From the NCBI RefSeq assembly GCF_900188355.1, contig NZ_FZNX01000001.1:1328003-1392002 (forward strand): DNA of 64,000 bases. The letters run 5' to 3'. The notes beneath the pieces were generated by a model, which saw only the letters and a program-made list of their open reading frames with translations, ran no database searches and had not been told where the DNA came from. Positions 53,653-62,515 of the stretch are shown here, one piece after another. This DNA comes from Lutibacter flavus. Lineage in GTDB: Bacteria; Bacteroidota; Bacteroidia; Flavobacteriales; Flavobacteriaceae. Both the position numbers and the translations under genes were made by a program. Positions within the stretch are counted from its first letter, which is position 1. Every line of letters starts with the position of its first letter.

Positions 53653-53951
53653 TTCTTTATTTTATAAATCCATACAAATTTTAACTATTTTTTAAAAATA
53701 GAAAGTAATAATTATTACTATATCGTTTGCGCAATTATAATAGTTTTACATTCTATTTTATATGGCAAAGTTATGGGTTCAAAAAAGTTAATTATTTAAA
53801 TACATCATTCATTATTTAATTATAAACCTTATTGAAAAGTATTAATTAATAAACAAACAATTATCTTAAAGAAAAGATAAAATGATGTTTATAAAAATAG
53901 TTTCTTATCCATTTTTATTATATTTGCAAATCTCAAAATTGAAGCAAGAAT
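53653..53951. other. Divergent intergenic region upstream of ffh
   Basis: 299 AT-rich bases. TATATTTG at 53919-53926 (plus strand) is a good -7 element 26 bases before the ffh start, but the -33 position shows TTT rather than TTG. No SRP RNA gene or other structured RNA was recognised. Confidence 0.5.
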
Positions 53952-55283
53952 ATGTTTAATAATTTAAGTGAAAAGTTAGATAAAGCCCTACATGTTTTAA
54001 AGGGACATGGTAAAATTACAGAAGTTAATGTTGCTGAAACATTAAAAGAAGTTAGAAGAGCGCTGTTAGATGCCGATGTTAACTTTAAAATAGCCAAAAA
54101 TTTTACAGCTACTGTTAAAGAAAAAGCTTTAGGACAAGATGTACTAACATCTTTAAATCCTGGACAGCTAATGGTGAAAATTGTTAAAGATGAACTTACT
54201 TCTTTAATGGGTGGAGAAACTGTTGGTATAAATTTATCAGGTACACCTACAATTATTTTGATGTCAGGTTTACAGGGGTCTGGTAAAACTACATTTTCAG
54301 GAAAACTTGCAAATTATTTAAAAACCAAAAAAAATAAGAATGTATTATTAGTTGGTTGTGATGTTTACAGACCAGCTGCAATAAACCAATTACAAGTTGT
54401 TGGTGAGCAAATAGGTGTTGAAGTTTATGCTGAAGTAGGTAATCAAAACCCTGTTGAAATTTCTCAAAATGCAATTAAACATGCAAATGAGACTGGAAAA
54501 AATGTTGTAATTATTGATACCGCGGGTCGTTTAGCTGTAGATGAAGCAATGATGACCGAAATATCTAATATTCATAAAGCCGTTAACCCACATGAAACTT
54601 TATTCGTAGTGGATTCAATGACTGGTCAAGATGCTGTAAATACGGCAAAAGCTTTTAATGATATCCTAAATTTTGAAGGTGTTGTTCTTACAAAATTAGA
54701 TGGTGATACGCGTGGTGGAGCCGCCTTATCTATAAAATCGGTTGTAGACAAACCAATTAAATTTATTGGTACTGGAGAAAAAATGGAAGCAATTGATGTT
54801 TTTCATCCAGATCGTATGGCTGAAAGAATTTTGGGAATGGGAGATGTTGTTTCTCTAGTTGAACGTGCCCAAGAACAATATGATGAAGAAGAAGCTAGAA
54901 AAATCCAAAAGAAAATTGCCAAAGATCAATTTGGTTTTGATGATTTCTTGAAACAAATTCAACAAATCAAGAAAATGGGTAATATGAAGGATTTAATGGG
55001 GATGATTCCTGGTGCTGGAAAAATGATGAAAGATGTTGATATTGATGATGATGCTTTTAAAGGCATTGAAGCAATGATACATTCTATGACTCCTGGTGAA
55101 AGAACCGAACCAAAAACTATAAATGCAGCAAGAAAAAAGAGAATTGCTAAGGGATCAGGAACTACAATTCAAGAAGTAAATCAATTGCTAAAACAATTTA
55201 CCCAAATGAGTAAAATGATGAAGATGATGCAAGGTGGTGGCGGTAGACAAATGATGCAAATGATGAAAGGAATGGGAAAATAA
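53952..55283 (+). CDS. ffh: Signal recognition particle GTPase Ffh
   Basis: 443 residues in N-G-M order. G1 is GLQGSGKTTFSG (about 107-118), followed by DTAGRL, TKLDGDTRGG and GTGEK. The M domain begins near 300 and ends in a methionine-rich tail (KMMKMMQGGGGRQMMQMMKG) that binds signal peptides and 4.5S RNA. It targets membrane proteins to the translocon together with FtsY. A terminator follows within 10 bases. Confidence 0.98.
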   Translation: MFNNLSEKLDKALHVLKGHGKITEVNVAETLKEVRRALLDADVNFKIAKNFTATVKEKALGQDVLTSLNPGQLMVKIVKDELTSLMGGETVGINLSGTPTIILMSGLQGSGKTTFSGKLANYLKTKKNKNVLLVGCDVYRPAAINQLQVVGEQIGVEVYAEVGNQNPVEISQNAIKHANETGKNVVIIDTAGRLAVDEAMMTEISNIHKAVNPHETLFVVDSMTGQDAVNTAKAFNDILNFEGVVLTKLDGDTRGGAALSIKSVVDKPIKFIGTGEKMEAIDVFHPDRMAERILGMGDVVSLVERAQEQYDEEEARKIQKKIAKDQFGFDDFLKQIQQIKKMGNMKDLMGMIPGAGKMMKDVDIDDDAFKGIEAMIHSMTPGERTEPKTINAARKKRIAKGSGTTIQEVNQLLKQFTQMSKMMKMMQGGGGRQMMQMMKGMGK

Positions 55284-55290
55284 ATAAAAT

Positions 55291-55318
55291 AGGTAAACGA
55301 AAAAGTTTGCCTTTTTTT
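55291..55318 (+). terminator. Rho-independent terminator after ffh
   Basis: AGGTAAAC and GTTTGCCT pair (one G-U) around GAAAAA, followed by seven T. It lies 7 bases after the ffh stop. Confidence 0.9.
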
Positions 55319-55344
55319 ATATAAAAAAATTAAAACTAATCACA

Positions 55345-56220
55345 ATGATTTTACTAGACGGAAAAAAAACATCGGCAGATTTAAAAATTGAAATTGCAGA
55401 ATCAGTAAAAAAATTAAAATCAGAAGGAAAGAAAACACCACATTTGGCTGCGATATTAGTAGGTACGGATGGTGCAAGTATGACTTATGTAAATGCTAAA
55501 GTAAAAGCTTGTGAATTAGTTGGCTTTAATTCTACTTTAATAGATCTGCCAGAAGAAACATCTGAAGAAAAATTATTACAGGAAATTGAAAAATTAAATA
55601 CGAATAATGATATTGATGGTTTTATTGTTCAATTGCCATTACCAAAACATATTGATGAACAAAAAATATTAATGGCTGTTAATCCAGATAAAGATGTTGA
55701 TGGATTTCACCCAACGAATGTTGGTAAAATGACTTTAGATTTACCCTCTTTTTTACCCGCTACTCCATTTGGAATTTTAGAATTATTAGAACGTTATAAT
55801 GTCCAAACATCGGGAAAACATGTTGTAGTTATTGGCAGAAGTCATATTGTTGGTAGACCAATGAGTATACTTATGAGCCAAAAACGTAAAGCCGGAAACG
55901 CTACTGTAACCGTGGCCCATAGTAGAACTAAAAATTTAAAAGAACTTACATTACAGGCCGATATAATTGTTGCTGCATTAGGAATTCCTGAATTTTTAAC
56001 TGGTGATATGGTAAAAGATGGAGTTACAATTATTGATGTTGGAATTACTAGAATTAGTGATTCAACTAAAAAAAGTGGGTATCGTTTAGCAGGTGACGTT
56101 CATTTTGCAAGTGTTGCGCCAAAGTCTGCATTTATAACTCCTGTTCCAGGCGGCGTTGGTCCAATGACCATTGCTATGCTAATGAAAAACACATTATTAG
56201 CCTGCGAAGGGAAAAGTTAA
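55345..56220 (+). CDS. folD: Bifunctional methylene-THF dehydrogenase/cyclohydrolase FolD
   Basis: 291 residues. The catalytic Lys is in [15 protein letters not shown], with the substrate loop QLPLPKHID and [11 protein letters not shown]. The NADP site is [14 protein letters not shown], and the C-terminal signature is [14 protein letters not shown]. It interconverts methylene-, methenyl- and formyl-tetrahydrofolate in the cytoplasm. It starts 61 bases after ffh, beyond a terminator. Confidence 0.98.
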   Translation: MILLDGKKTSADLKIEIAESVKKLKSEGKKTPHLAAILVGTDGASMTYVNAKVKACELVGFNSTLIDLPEETSEEKLLQEIEKLNTNNDIDGFIVQLPLPKHIDEQKILMAVNPDKDVDGFHPTNVGKMTLDLPSFLPATPFGILELLERYNVQTSGKHVVVIGRSHIVGRPMSILMSQKRKAGNATVTVAHSRTKNLKELTLQADIIVAALGIPEFLTGDMVKDGVTIIDVGITRISDSTKKSGYRLAGDVHFASVAPKSAFITPVPGGVGPMTIAMLMKNTLLACEGKS

Positions 56221-56256
56221 TTTTTTTAGTATATTGGGCTTTTAATAAACTATTTT

Positions 56257-56973
56257 TTGAAAGAGTCCTTTTTTTTTAAAGACAATCATAACTTTGTCCT
56301 GTTTGGTTTTGAGCATATTTTAGCTATTTTGGCTTTTGCTCTTTTTGGTTTTATTCTTATAAATTGGGCAAAAACAGTATCCAAAGAAAATCAATTTAAA
56401 ATTGGAAATATTTTTGCATACTCAATGTCCATTACTATTGTGGTTTGGACCTTTTTAAAAATTTATAATAGAGGTTTTGATATTAAACATGATTTACCTT
56501 TTCATCTTTGTAATTTTATAGCATTACTCTTACCTGTTTTAACAATAACTCGTAAAAAAATATATTATGAAATTCTACTTTTTTGGATTTTTGCAGGAAC
56601 CTCACAAGCTATAATTACCCCAGATATTAAAAACGGATTTCCTCATTTTCATTTTTTAAAATATTGGATTATACACGCAGGTTTAATTGTGTTCATATTA
56701 TATATAACTCACATTTATAATATGCGTCCAACTCTAAAAAGCGTGTTTAAATCTTTCCTGGCTTTACAAGCATATTTTATTCTTATGCTGATTATAAACA
56801 AAATTACAGGTGCAAATTACTTTTACATAAATAGGAAACCTGAAGGAGCATCTATTTTAGATTATTTGGGGGACTGGCCATATTATATTCTTGTTGGAGA
56901 AATAATACTTATTCCTTATTTTCTAATAATTTATTTACCGTTTTATTTAACAAGAAAAAGAATTAAAAACTAA
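56257..56973 (+). CDS. YwaF/TIGR02206-family membrane protein
   Basis: 238 residues from a TTG start at 56257; no ATG is near. Six or seven hydrophobic segments are present and the family text is clear: FGFEHILAILAFALFG, HDLPFHLCNFIALLLPVL and PDIKNGFPHFHFLKYWIIHA. The function of YwaF is unknown. It lies 36 bases after folD and probably shares its transcript. Confidence 0.88.
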   Translation: MKESFFFKDNHNFVLFGFEHILAILAFALFGFILINWAKTVSKENQFKIGNIFAYSMSITIVVWTFLKIYNRGFDIKHDLPFHLCNFIALLLPVLTITRKKIYYEILLFWIFAGTSQAIITPDIKNGFPHFHFLKYWIIHAGLIVFILYITHIYNMRPTLKSVFKSFLALQAYFILMLIINKITGANYFYINRKPEGASILDYLGDWPYYILVGEIILIPYFLIIYLPFYLTRKRIKN

Positions 56974-56983
56974 TTAAGGTATA

Positions 56984-57343
56984 TTATTCTTCCCTATTTA
57001 CTTTGTCCATAGAGAAAGCCGGTAAACATATTGATAAATATTCACAAGGTGAATTAAAAGGATTTGAATAGCGAATTCTAGCGCCTTTTTCAATTTTAAT
57101 AGATTCACCAGTTTCTAAAACAATAATTTCCCCATCAATATTAAATTGCTTTTTTCCTTTTATAATATAAGTATACTCATCAAATTCTGGTGTTTGAAAT
57201 GGTTCACTCCAATTTGGTGGAGCAACCATATGTGCAATACTTAGTTCTGAGAGAATACTTGCTAAACCAAAATGTTCTTCAATTAATTTTCCATCATTTG
57301 TTGGCACTACAAATGGATTTTTTTGAATTCTATATTTCTTCAT
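56984..57343 (-). CDS. Cupin-domain protein
   Basis: 119 residues forming one small cupin barrel: EPFQTPEFDEYTYIIKGKKQ (motif 1 region, metal His replaced), INIDGE-type turn, then GESIKIEKGARIRYSNPFN and CEYLSICLPAF (motif 2). The usual His-x-His metal ligands are missing, so it may bind a small molecule rather than a metal. It converges on the YwaF-like gene with a 10-base gap. Confidence 0.82.
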   Translation of the reverse strand: MKKYRIQKNPFVVPTNDGKLIEEHFGLASILSELSIAHMVAPPNWSEPFQTPEFDEYTYIIKGKKQFNIDGEIIVLETGESIKIEKGARIRYSNPFNSPCEYLSICLPAFSMDKVNREE

Positions 57344-57481
57344 AAATAAATTATTCTAAATTAATTCTTTTGTTAAATTACTAAAATACTAAATATGAAT
57401 GCCAATATTAGTCAATTAAAAGTTGTAAATTAGTATAGATATTGCACCTCAAATATTTCTAATTAATTTAAATCTATTAAT

Positions 57482-58840
57482 ATGAAACTAACATTTTTAG
57501 GTGGAGCTGGTACTGTAACAGGTTCAAAAATATTACTTGAAGTAAATTATAAAAAAATTCTAATTGATTGTGGTTTATTTCAAGGTCTTAAAGAACTTCG
57601 CGAAAAGAACTGGGAAACGCTTCCAATAAACCTTAATGAACTCGATCTGGTTTTATTAACACATGCACATTTAGACCATTCTGGCTATATACCTTTATTA
57701 GTTAAAAATGGATATAAAGGAGAAATCTATTGTACAGAAGCTACAAAAGATTTAACTGAAATTATATTGTTAGATAGTGGTAAAATTCAAGAAGAAGATG
57801 CAAGACGAGCAAATAAATATGAATATTCAAAACACAATCCTGCCGAAGCTCTTTATAATGTGGATGATGCAAAAGAAGCTATTACTCATTTAAAAACTTT
57901 TGAATCTAACAAATGGCATAAATTTAATGATGAAATAGAATTTAAATTTATAAATAGTGGTCATATTTTAGGAAGTGTATTTGTTTTAATAAAGGTGAAT
58001 GAAAAAATTATTGCTTTTTCTGGAGATATAGGTAGAACCGAACCAATCCTATTACCAAAATTTGAATATATAGATTATGCTGATTATTTGATAGTTGAAT
58101 CAACTTATGGAAACCGAGTGCATAAAGAAGTTTCAATTTCTGATGAACTTTTAAAATACATTAACCATACATATGCCAAAAAGGGAATTTTAATAATTCC
58201 AACATTTTCTGTTGAAAGAGCCCAAGAAATAATATACTTACTAAGTGTTTTAAAACGTAAAAAACAATTACCAAATATCCCGATTTTTTTAGATAGCCCA
58301 ATGGGTGTAAATGCCACAGAGGTTTACTTTAAATATAATAAAATTCATAAATTAACAGAGGAAGATATAAAAAGTATGTTGTCTACAGTTCATTTAATAA
58401 GCAGTGTTAAAGCTTCAAAAGCTGTAGTTAATGATAATAGTCCTAAAATTGTATTAGCTGGTAGTGGCATGATAACAGGTGGAAGAGTATTACATTATTT
58501 AAATAAATATATATCAGACAAAAGAAATAGTGTTTTAATTGTAGGTTTTCAAGCTGAAGGAACAAGAGGAAGAGCCCTATTATCTGGGGACTCTGAAATT
58601 AAATTCTTTGGAGAATATCACAAAATTAATGCTGAAGTTTTCAAAATAAATGCTTTTTCGGGTCATGCAGATCAAAATGAATTAATGGATTGGCTAAAAC
58701 ATTTTAAATCTTCACCAACTTTAACATTTATAAATCATGGAGAACCACATCAAAGTCAAGCTCTAAAAGTTAAAATTAGAACAGTCTTAAATTGGAATTG
58801 TACCGTAGCAAAAATGAATAATGAATACTATTTAGATTAA
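57482..58840 (+). CDS. Beta-CASP metallo-beta-lactamase-fold RNA hydrolase
   Basis: 452 residues. The metal motif is H61-A-H63-L-D65-H66 (THAHLDHSG), with a further His in NSGHILGS and Asp in AFSGDIGR. The beta-CASP domain (about 200-330) ends with the RMMBL region: AFSGHADQNELMDWLK and TFINHGEPHQSQALK. It matches the YsiL/CPSF-73-like RNA endonuclease family rather than RNase J. The stop overlaps a convergent gene by 4 bases. Confidence 0.93.
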   Translation: MKLTFLGGAGTVTGSKILLEVNYKKILIDCGLFQGLKELREKNWETLPINLNELDLVLLTHAHLDHSGYIPLLVKNGYKGEIYCTEATKDLTEIILLDSGKIQEEDARRANKYEYSKHNPAEALYNVDDAKEAITHLKTFESNKWHKFNDEIEFKFINSGHILGSVFVLIKVNEKIIAFSGDIGRTEPILLPKFEYIDYADYLIVESTYGNRVHKEVSISDELLKYINHTYAKKGILIIPTFSVERAQEIIYLLSVLKRKKQLPNIPIFLDSPMGVNATEVYFKYNKIHKLTEEDIKSMLSTVHLISSVKASKAVVNDNSPKIVLAGSGMITGGRVLHYLNKYISDKRNSVLIVGFQAEGTRGRALLSGDSEIKFFGEYHKINAEVFKINAFSGHADQNELMDWLKHFKSSPTLTFINHGEPHQSQALKVKIRTVLNWNCTVAKMNNEYYLD

Positions 58841-59400
58841 TTAAACCAAATAGTAAAGTACTTAATTCTAGCGATATCAGGAATTTGATCAATAGAAATT
58901 TCATCTCTGCTAAAGGTATTTAAACCTAATTCCTTTTTATCAATTGAAATTGTAGCATTTAATTCATCAATAAAAAGTGTTGCCGATGTTAAGGTTGTTT
59001 CAACCTTATTTACCAAATAATTTTCGTTAATATCCTTAAATGTTGATTGAAGAGAAATTCCTTTCTCCGTTTTATAATTTGAATCAAAAATTTGAATACT
59101 TTTTATTTTTGATAATGAATCATTTTCATCTGAGGGTACAATCTCCAATATTTTTTTTCCTTTCTTAGAAAAAACTATATACTCTTCTTTATCAACCTTA
59201 AATAATTTATTTTTTAATTTATCATCAGCCATATTTGCAACAATGGAATCGTTTGCAAAAATTGAATTTAAATCTTGAATGCTAGTTTGTTTATTTAATT
59301 TACCTACAGTACCTTTTTCAACAAGAAATTGATTATCCTTTCCACATTGAATAAATACTAAAGTAATTAATACAATCACAATTTTTTTTAATGAAGACAT
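58837..59400 (-). CDS. Putative lipoprotein of unknown function
   Basis: 187 residues from ATG at 59400, giving the signal SSLKKIVIVLITLVFIQCG with a lipobox-like FIQC. An ATG 39 bases upstream would put 13 basic residues in front. The mature part (GTVGKLNKQTSIQDLNSIFA, then STFKDINENYLVNKVETTL) has no recognised domain; it may be an envelope beta protein. It lies just downstream of the HerA-like gene and overlaps the convergent metallo-hydrolase gene by 4 bases. Confidence 0.72.
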   Translation of the reverse strand: MSSLKKIVIVLITLVFIQCGKDNQFLVEKGTVGKLNKQTSIQDLNSIFANDSIVANMADDKLKNKLFKVDKEEYIVFSKKGKKILEIVPSDENDSLSKIKSIQIFDSNYKTEKGISLQSTFKDINENYLVNKVETTLTSATLFIDELNATISIDKKELGLNTFSRDEISIDQIPDIARIKYFTIWFN

Positions 59401-59458
59401 ATATACCTTACAATTTTTATATAGTTTTAAACGAAACAATTTAATTTTTATTTGAAAA

Positions 59459-60976
59459 TCACATTACTCGTTTTAAAATTCCCAAAACACCACGTATAAA
59501 AGTAGCGCTGGTTACCACTTTTAATATAGGATTCATTCTCGTGCTTCTTCTACTTCTACTAGTTCTACCAGAAGATTTAGAAGCCTCTTTTTTCTTTTCC
59601 TCAACTTTTTCCTTTTCATTTATTTTTTCAATTTTCTCACTCAAAATTTCATAAGCACTTTCCCTATCAATATCTTCATTATATTTATAATAGAGTCTAG
59701 AAGTATTTATTAAATGTTTAAGTTCATTATCTGTAAGAACATCCATCCTACTCATTGGAGCTCGCATCATAGTTGCGGCCAAAGGTGTTGGTATTCCCTT
59801 TTCATTTAATGCCGAAATAAATGCTTCACCAATTCCAAGCTGTGTTAGTGATTCATCAAGATCATAATATTCCGAATCTGGATAATTCTCTGAAGCTAAT
59901 TTAATAGCCTTTCTATCTTTAGCTGTAAACGCACGCAATGCATGTTGTACTTTTAAACCTAATTGTGCCAAAACATCTTCAGGTACATCTTTTGGATTTT
60001 GAGTAACAAAAAATAATCCAATTCCTTTAGATCGTATTAATTTTACAATACTTTCAATTTGCGACATTAATGCTTTTGAAGCTTCTTTAAATATTAAATG
60101 TGCTTCATCAATAAAAATCACAAGCTCAGGTTTTCCACTATCTCCTTGCTCAGGAAATGTTGAATAAATTTCAGCCAATAATTGCAACATAAACGTTGAA
60201 AACAATTTTGGTTTATCTTGAATATCCGTTAAGCGCAATATTGAAATAACACCTTTTCCTTCTTCATTTGTCCGCACTAAATCTTTAACATCAAAAGAGC
60301 GTTCTCCAAAAAACTGTTCTCCTCCTTGTTGCTCTAATTCAACTAATTTTCTTAAAATTGCACCAGTACTCATTGTTGAAATCCTTCCATATTCCGACTG
60401 AATTTCTTTTGATCCTTCTTCTGTTGAATATTGTAATATTTTTTTGAAATCTTTTATATCTAATAATGGAAGTTTATTATCATCACAATATTTAAAAATT
60501 ATAGAAACAATACCACTTTGAGCTTCAGTAAGATCAAGTATTCTCGATAATAAAACAGGGCCAAACTCTGAAACTGTTGCTCTTAATCTTACACCTTCTT
60601 GTTCGGAAATAGATAATATTTCAACAGGAAACTTTTTTGCATCAAAAGGCAAACCAATTGCAGCATGACGTTCATCAATTTTGACATGACCTGGACTTGG
60701 TTGCGCCAACCCACTTAAATCACCTTTTATATCCATTAACAATACAGGAACTCCTTTTTCAGATAAATTTTCGGCCATTACTTGTAATGACTTTGTTTTA
60801 CCAGTACCTGTAGCACCTGCAATTAATCCATGTCTATTTAAAGTTTTTAATGGGACCTTTACAAAAGCATCCTTTATAGTTTCACCGTCTAACATTGCAG
60901 AACCAAATGTGATAAAATCACCTTTGGTTTTATATCCTTCTGTAATATGATTAAAAAATGTTTCTTTTCTTCCCAT
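59459..60976 (-). CDS. HerA/YjgR-like (DUF853) ATPase
   Basis: 505 residues. Walker A is GATGTGKTKSLQVMAENL (about 54), Walker B LVIFIDEAHLIF (about 284), and a sensor region reads IRSKGIGLFFVTQNP. The C-terminus has a K/E-rich coiled stretch (about 430-465) and an SGRTSRSRRSTR basic segment. YjgR-type ATPases are hexameric relatives of HerA DNA translocases with unknown cargo. It is cytoplasmic and probably shares a transcript with the lipoprotein gene downstream. Confidence 0.92.
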   Translation of the reverse strand: MGRKETFFNHITEGYKTKGDFITFGSAMLDGETIKDAFVKVPLKTLNRHGLIAGATGTGKTKSLQVMAENLSEKGVPVLLMDIKGDLSGLAQPSPGHVKIDERHAAIGLPFDAKKFPVEILSISEQEGVRLRATVSEFGPVLLSRILDLTEAQSGIVSIIFKYCDDNKLPLLDIKDFKKILQYSTEEGSKEIQSEYGRISTMSTGAILRKLVELEQQGGEQFFGERSFDVKDLVRTNEEGKGVISILRLTDIQDKPKLFSTFMLQLLAEIYSTFPEQGDSGKPELVIFIDEAHLIFKEASKALMSQIESIVKLIRSKGIGLFFVTQNPKDVPEDVLAQLGLKVQHALRAFTAKDRKAIKLASENYPDSEYYDLDESLTQLGIGEAFISALNEKGIPTPLAATMMRAPMSRMDVLTDNELKHLINTSRLYYKYNEDIDRESAYEILSEKIEKINEKEKVEEKKKEASKSSGRTSRSRRSTRMNPILKVVTSATFIRGVLGILKRVM

Positions 60977-61069
60977 TATAAATATTTTTGATAAAAATAA
61001 GACTAAATACTCAAATTAAAAATTTCAACAGAAATTATATTGAATTAATTTATTATCACTCTGAATGCC

Positions 61070-61077
61070 TATATTTG
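61070..61077 (+). promoter_or_regulatory. -7 element upstream of queE
   Basis: TATATTTG matches the Bacteroidota TAnnTTTG form and ends only 4 bases before the queE ATG, implying a leaderless or nearly leaderless mRNA. The nearest TTG is 27 bases upstream, wider than usual. Confidence 0.4.
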
Positions 61078-61081
61078 CAAA

Positions 61082-61714
61082 ATGATTAATGAGGAAATTC
61101 AAAAGCAAATTAGTAAGGGTAAAATGCTACCTTTAATGGAGGAATTTTATACAATTCAAGGAGAAGGTTTCCATACAGGAAAAGCCGCATATTTTATTAG
61201 AATAGGTGGTTGTGATGTTGGTTGTCATTGGTGTGATGTTAAAGAAAGTTGGAATGCAAATTTACACCCTCCAACAAATACTGATAACATAGTAAACAAC
61301 GTAATAAAGTATGCAAATACAGTTGTTGTAACTGGAGGAGAGCCACTAATGTGGAGTTTAGACTTTATTACCTCACAACTTAAAAAAAACAATATTAGAA
61401 CTCATATTGAAACTTCAGGTGCCTACCAACTAAGTGGTGAATGGGATTGGATTTGTCTTTCTCCTAAAAAAACAAAATTACCCTTAGAGCCTATTTATTT
61501 AAAAACAAATGAACTTAAAGTTATAATTTATAACAAAAACGATTTTAAATTTGCCGTTGAACAAGCATCCAAAGTTTCTGACACTTGCGAATTATATTTA
61601 CAACCAGAATGGAGCAATAAAGAAAAAATGACCCCATTAATAGTGGATTTTGTCATGAAAAACCCTCAATGGAAAATTTCATTACAAACTCATAAATATC
61701 TAAATATACCTTAA
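61082..61714 (+). CDS. queE: 7-carboxy-7-deazaguanine synthase QueE
   Basis: 210 residues. The radical SAM cluster motif is C44-x3-C48-x2-C51 (GGCDVGCHWCDVKESW), preceded by FYTIQGEGFHTGKAAYFIR; VVTGGEPLMW follows. It forms CDG from carboxy-tetrahydropterin in the queuosine/preQ1 route. The last bases overlap the convergent cmk stop by 4 bases (TTAA shared). Confidence 0.95.
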   Translation: MINEEIQKQISKGKMLPLMEEFYTIQGEGFHTGKAAYFIRIGGCDVGCHWCDVKESWNANLHPPTNTDNIVNNVIKYANTVVVTGGEPLMWSLDFITSQLKKNNIRTHIETSGAYQLSGEWDWICLSPKKTKLPLEPIYLKTNELKVIIYNKNDFKFAVEQASKVSDTCELYLQPEWSNKEKMTPLIVDFVMKNPQWKISLQTHKYLNIP

Positions 61715-62403
61715 GACTCCTTAATTCTTTTTTTAACTATTTTATAAACTTGCTTAAATTGTTGCTCCAAATTTAGATCAGAATTATCTATTTCAATTGC
61801 ATCACTGGCTTTAATTAAAGGTGAATCTTCACGCGTTGAATCAATATGGTCTCTATATTCTACATTTTTTAATATTTCTTCAAAAGTAACCTGATCTCCA
61901 CGTTTAATAAGTTCATCAAAACGTCTTTTTGCTCTTTTACTCGCCGATGCATTCATAAAAAATTTTAATTCGGCATTTGGAAAAACAACAGTTCCAATAT
62001 CTCTTCCATCCATTACAACTCCTTTGTTTTCTCCATATTTCTTTTGTTGCTCAACCAATTTTTTTCTTACTTCAGAAATTTCAGCAACTTTACTTACAAG
62101 TTTTGAAACTCCTAAAGTTCTTATTTCTTTTTCAACATTTAGATTGTTCAAGTAAATCTCAGCAAAACCAAGAGATACGTTATATTTAAAAGTTAAAATA
62201 ATATCATCTAATTTTTTAATTAATTCATCTTTATAAAAAAAAGTATCCGAAATAATATTATTTTCCATTGCAAAATAAGTAACTGCTCTATACATTGCAC
62301 CTGAATCAACATAAACATATTTTAATTTTTTTGCTAACTCTTTTGCAATGGTACTTTTACCTGTTGATGAAAAGCCATCAATAGCAATTGTGATTTTTTT
62401 CAA
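61711..62403 (-). CDS. cmk: Cytidylate kinase
   Basis: 230 residues. P-loop GFSSTGKSTIAKELAKKL (about 10-27), DSGAMYRAVTYFA and DGRDIGTVVFPNAELK are the expected CMP-kinase segments, with a lid RAKRRFDELIKRG. It phosphorylates CMP and dCMP. Length is normal. It overlaps queE by 4 bases tail to tail. Confidence 0.96.
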   Translation of the reverse strand: MKKITIAIDGFSSTGKSTIAKELAKKLKYVYVDSGAMYRAVTYFAMENNIISDTFFYKDELIKKLDDIILTFKYNVSLGFAEIYLNNLNVEKEIRTLGVSKLVSKVAEISEVRKKLVEQQKKYGENKGVVMDGRDIGTVVFPNAELKFFMNASASKRAKRRFDELIKRGDQVTFEEILKNVEYRDHIDSTREDSPLIKASDAIEIDNSDLNLEQQFKQVYKIVKKRIKES

Positions 62404-62515
62404 TTTTATCTTAATTTATAACGCAAAGAAAATAGAAATATAAATAATAACGTAATATTTTATATACTTTTTATTAAAACATTTATAATAAACCTGTATA
62501 AAAATGATTATTAAA

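Noticed and set aside
53653..53951. SRP (4.5S/6S-like) RNA gene near ffh
   Set aside because: No GGAA-tetraloop-containing conserved hairpin or other SRP RNA signature was seen; the region is featureless AT-rich DNA with a -7 element.
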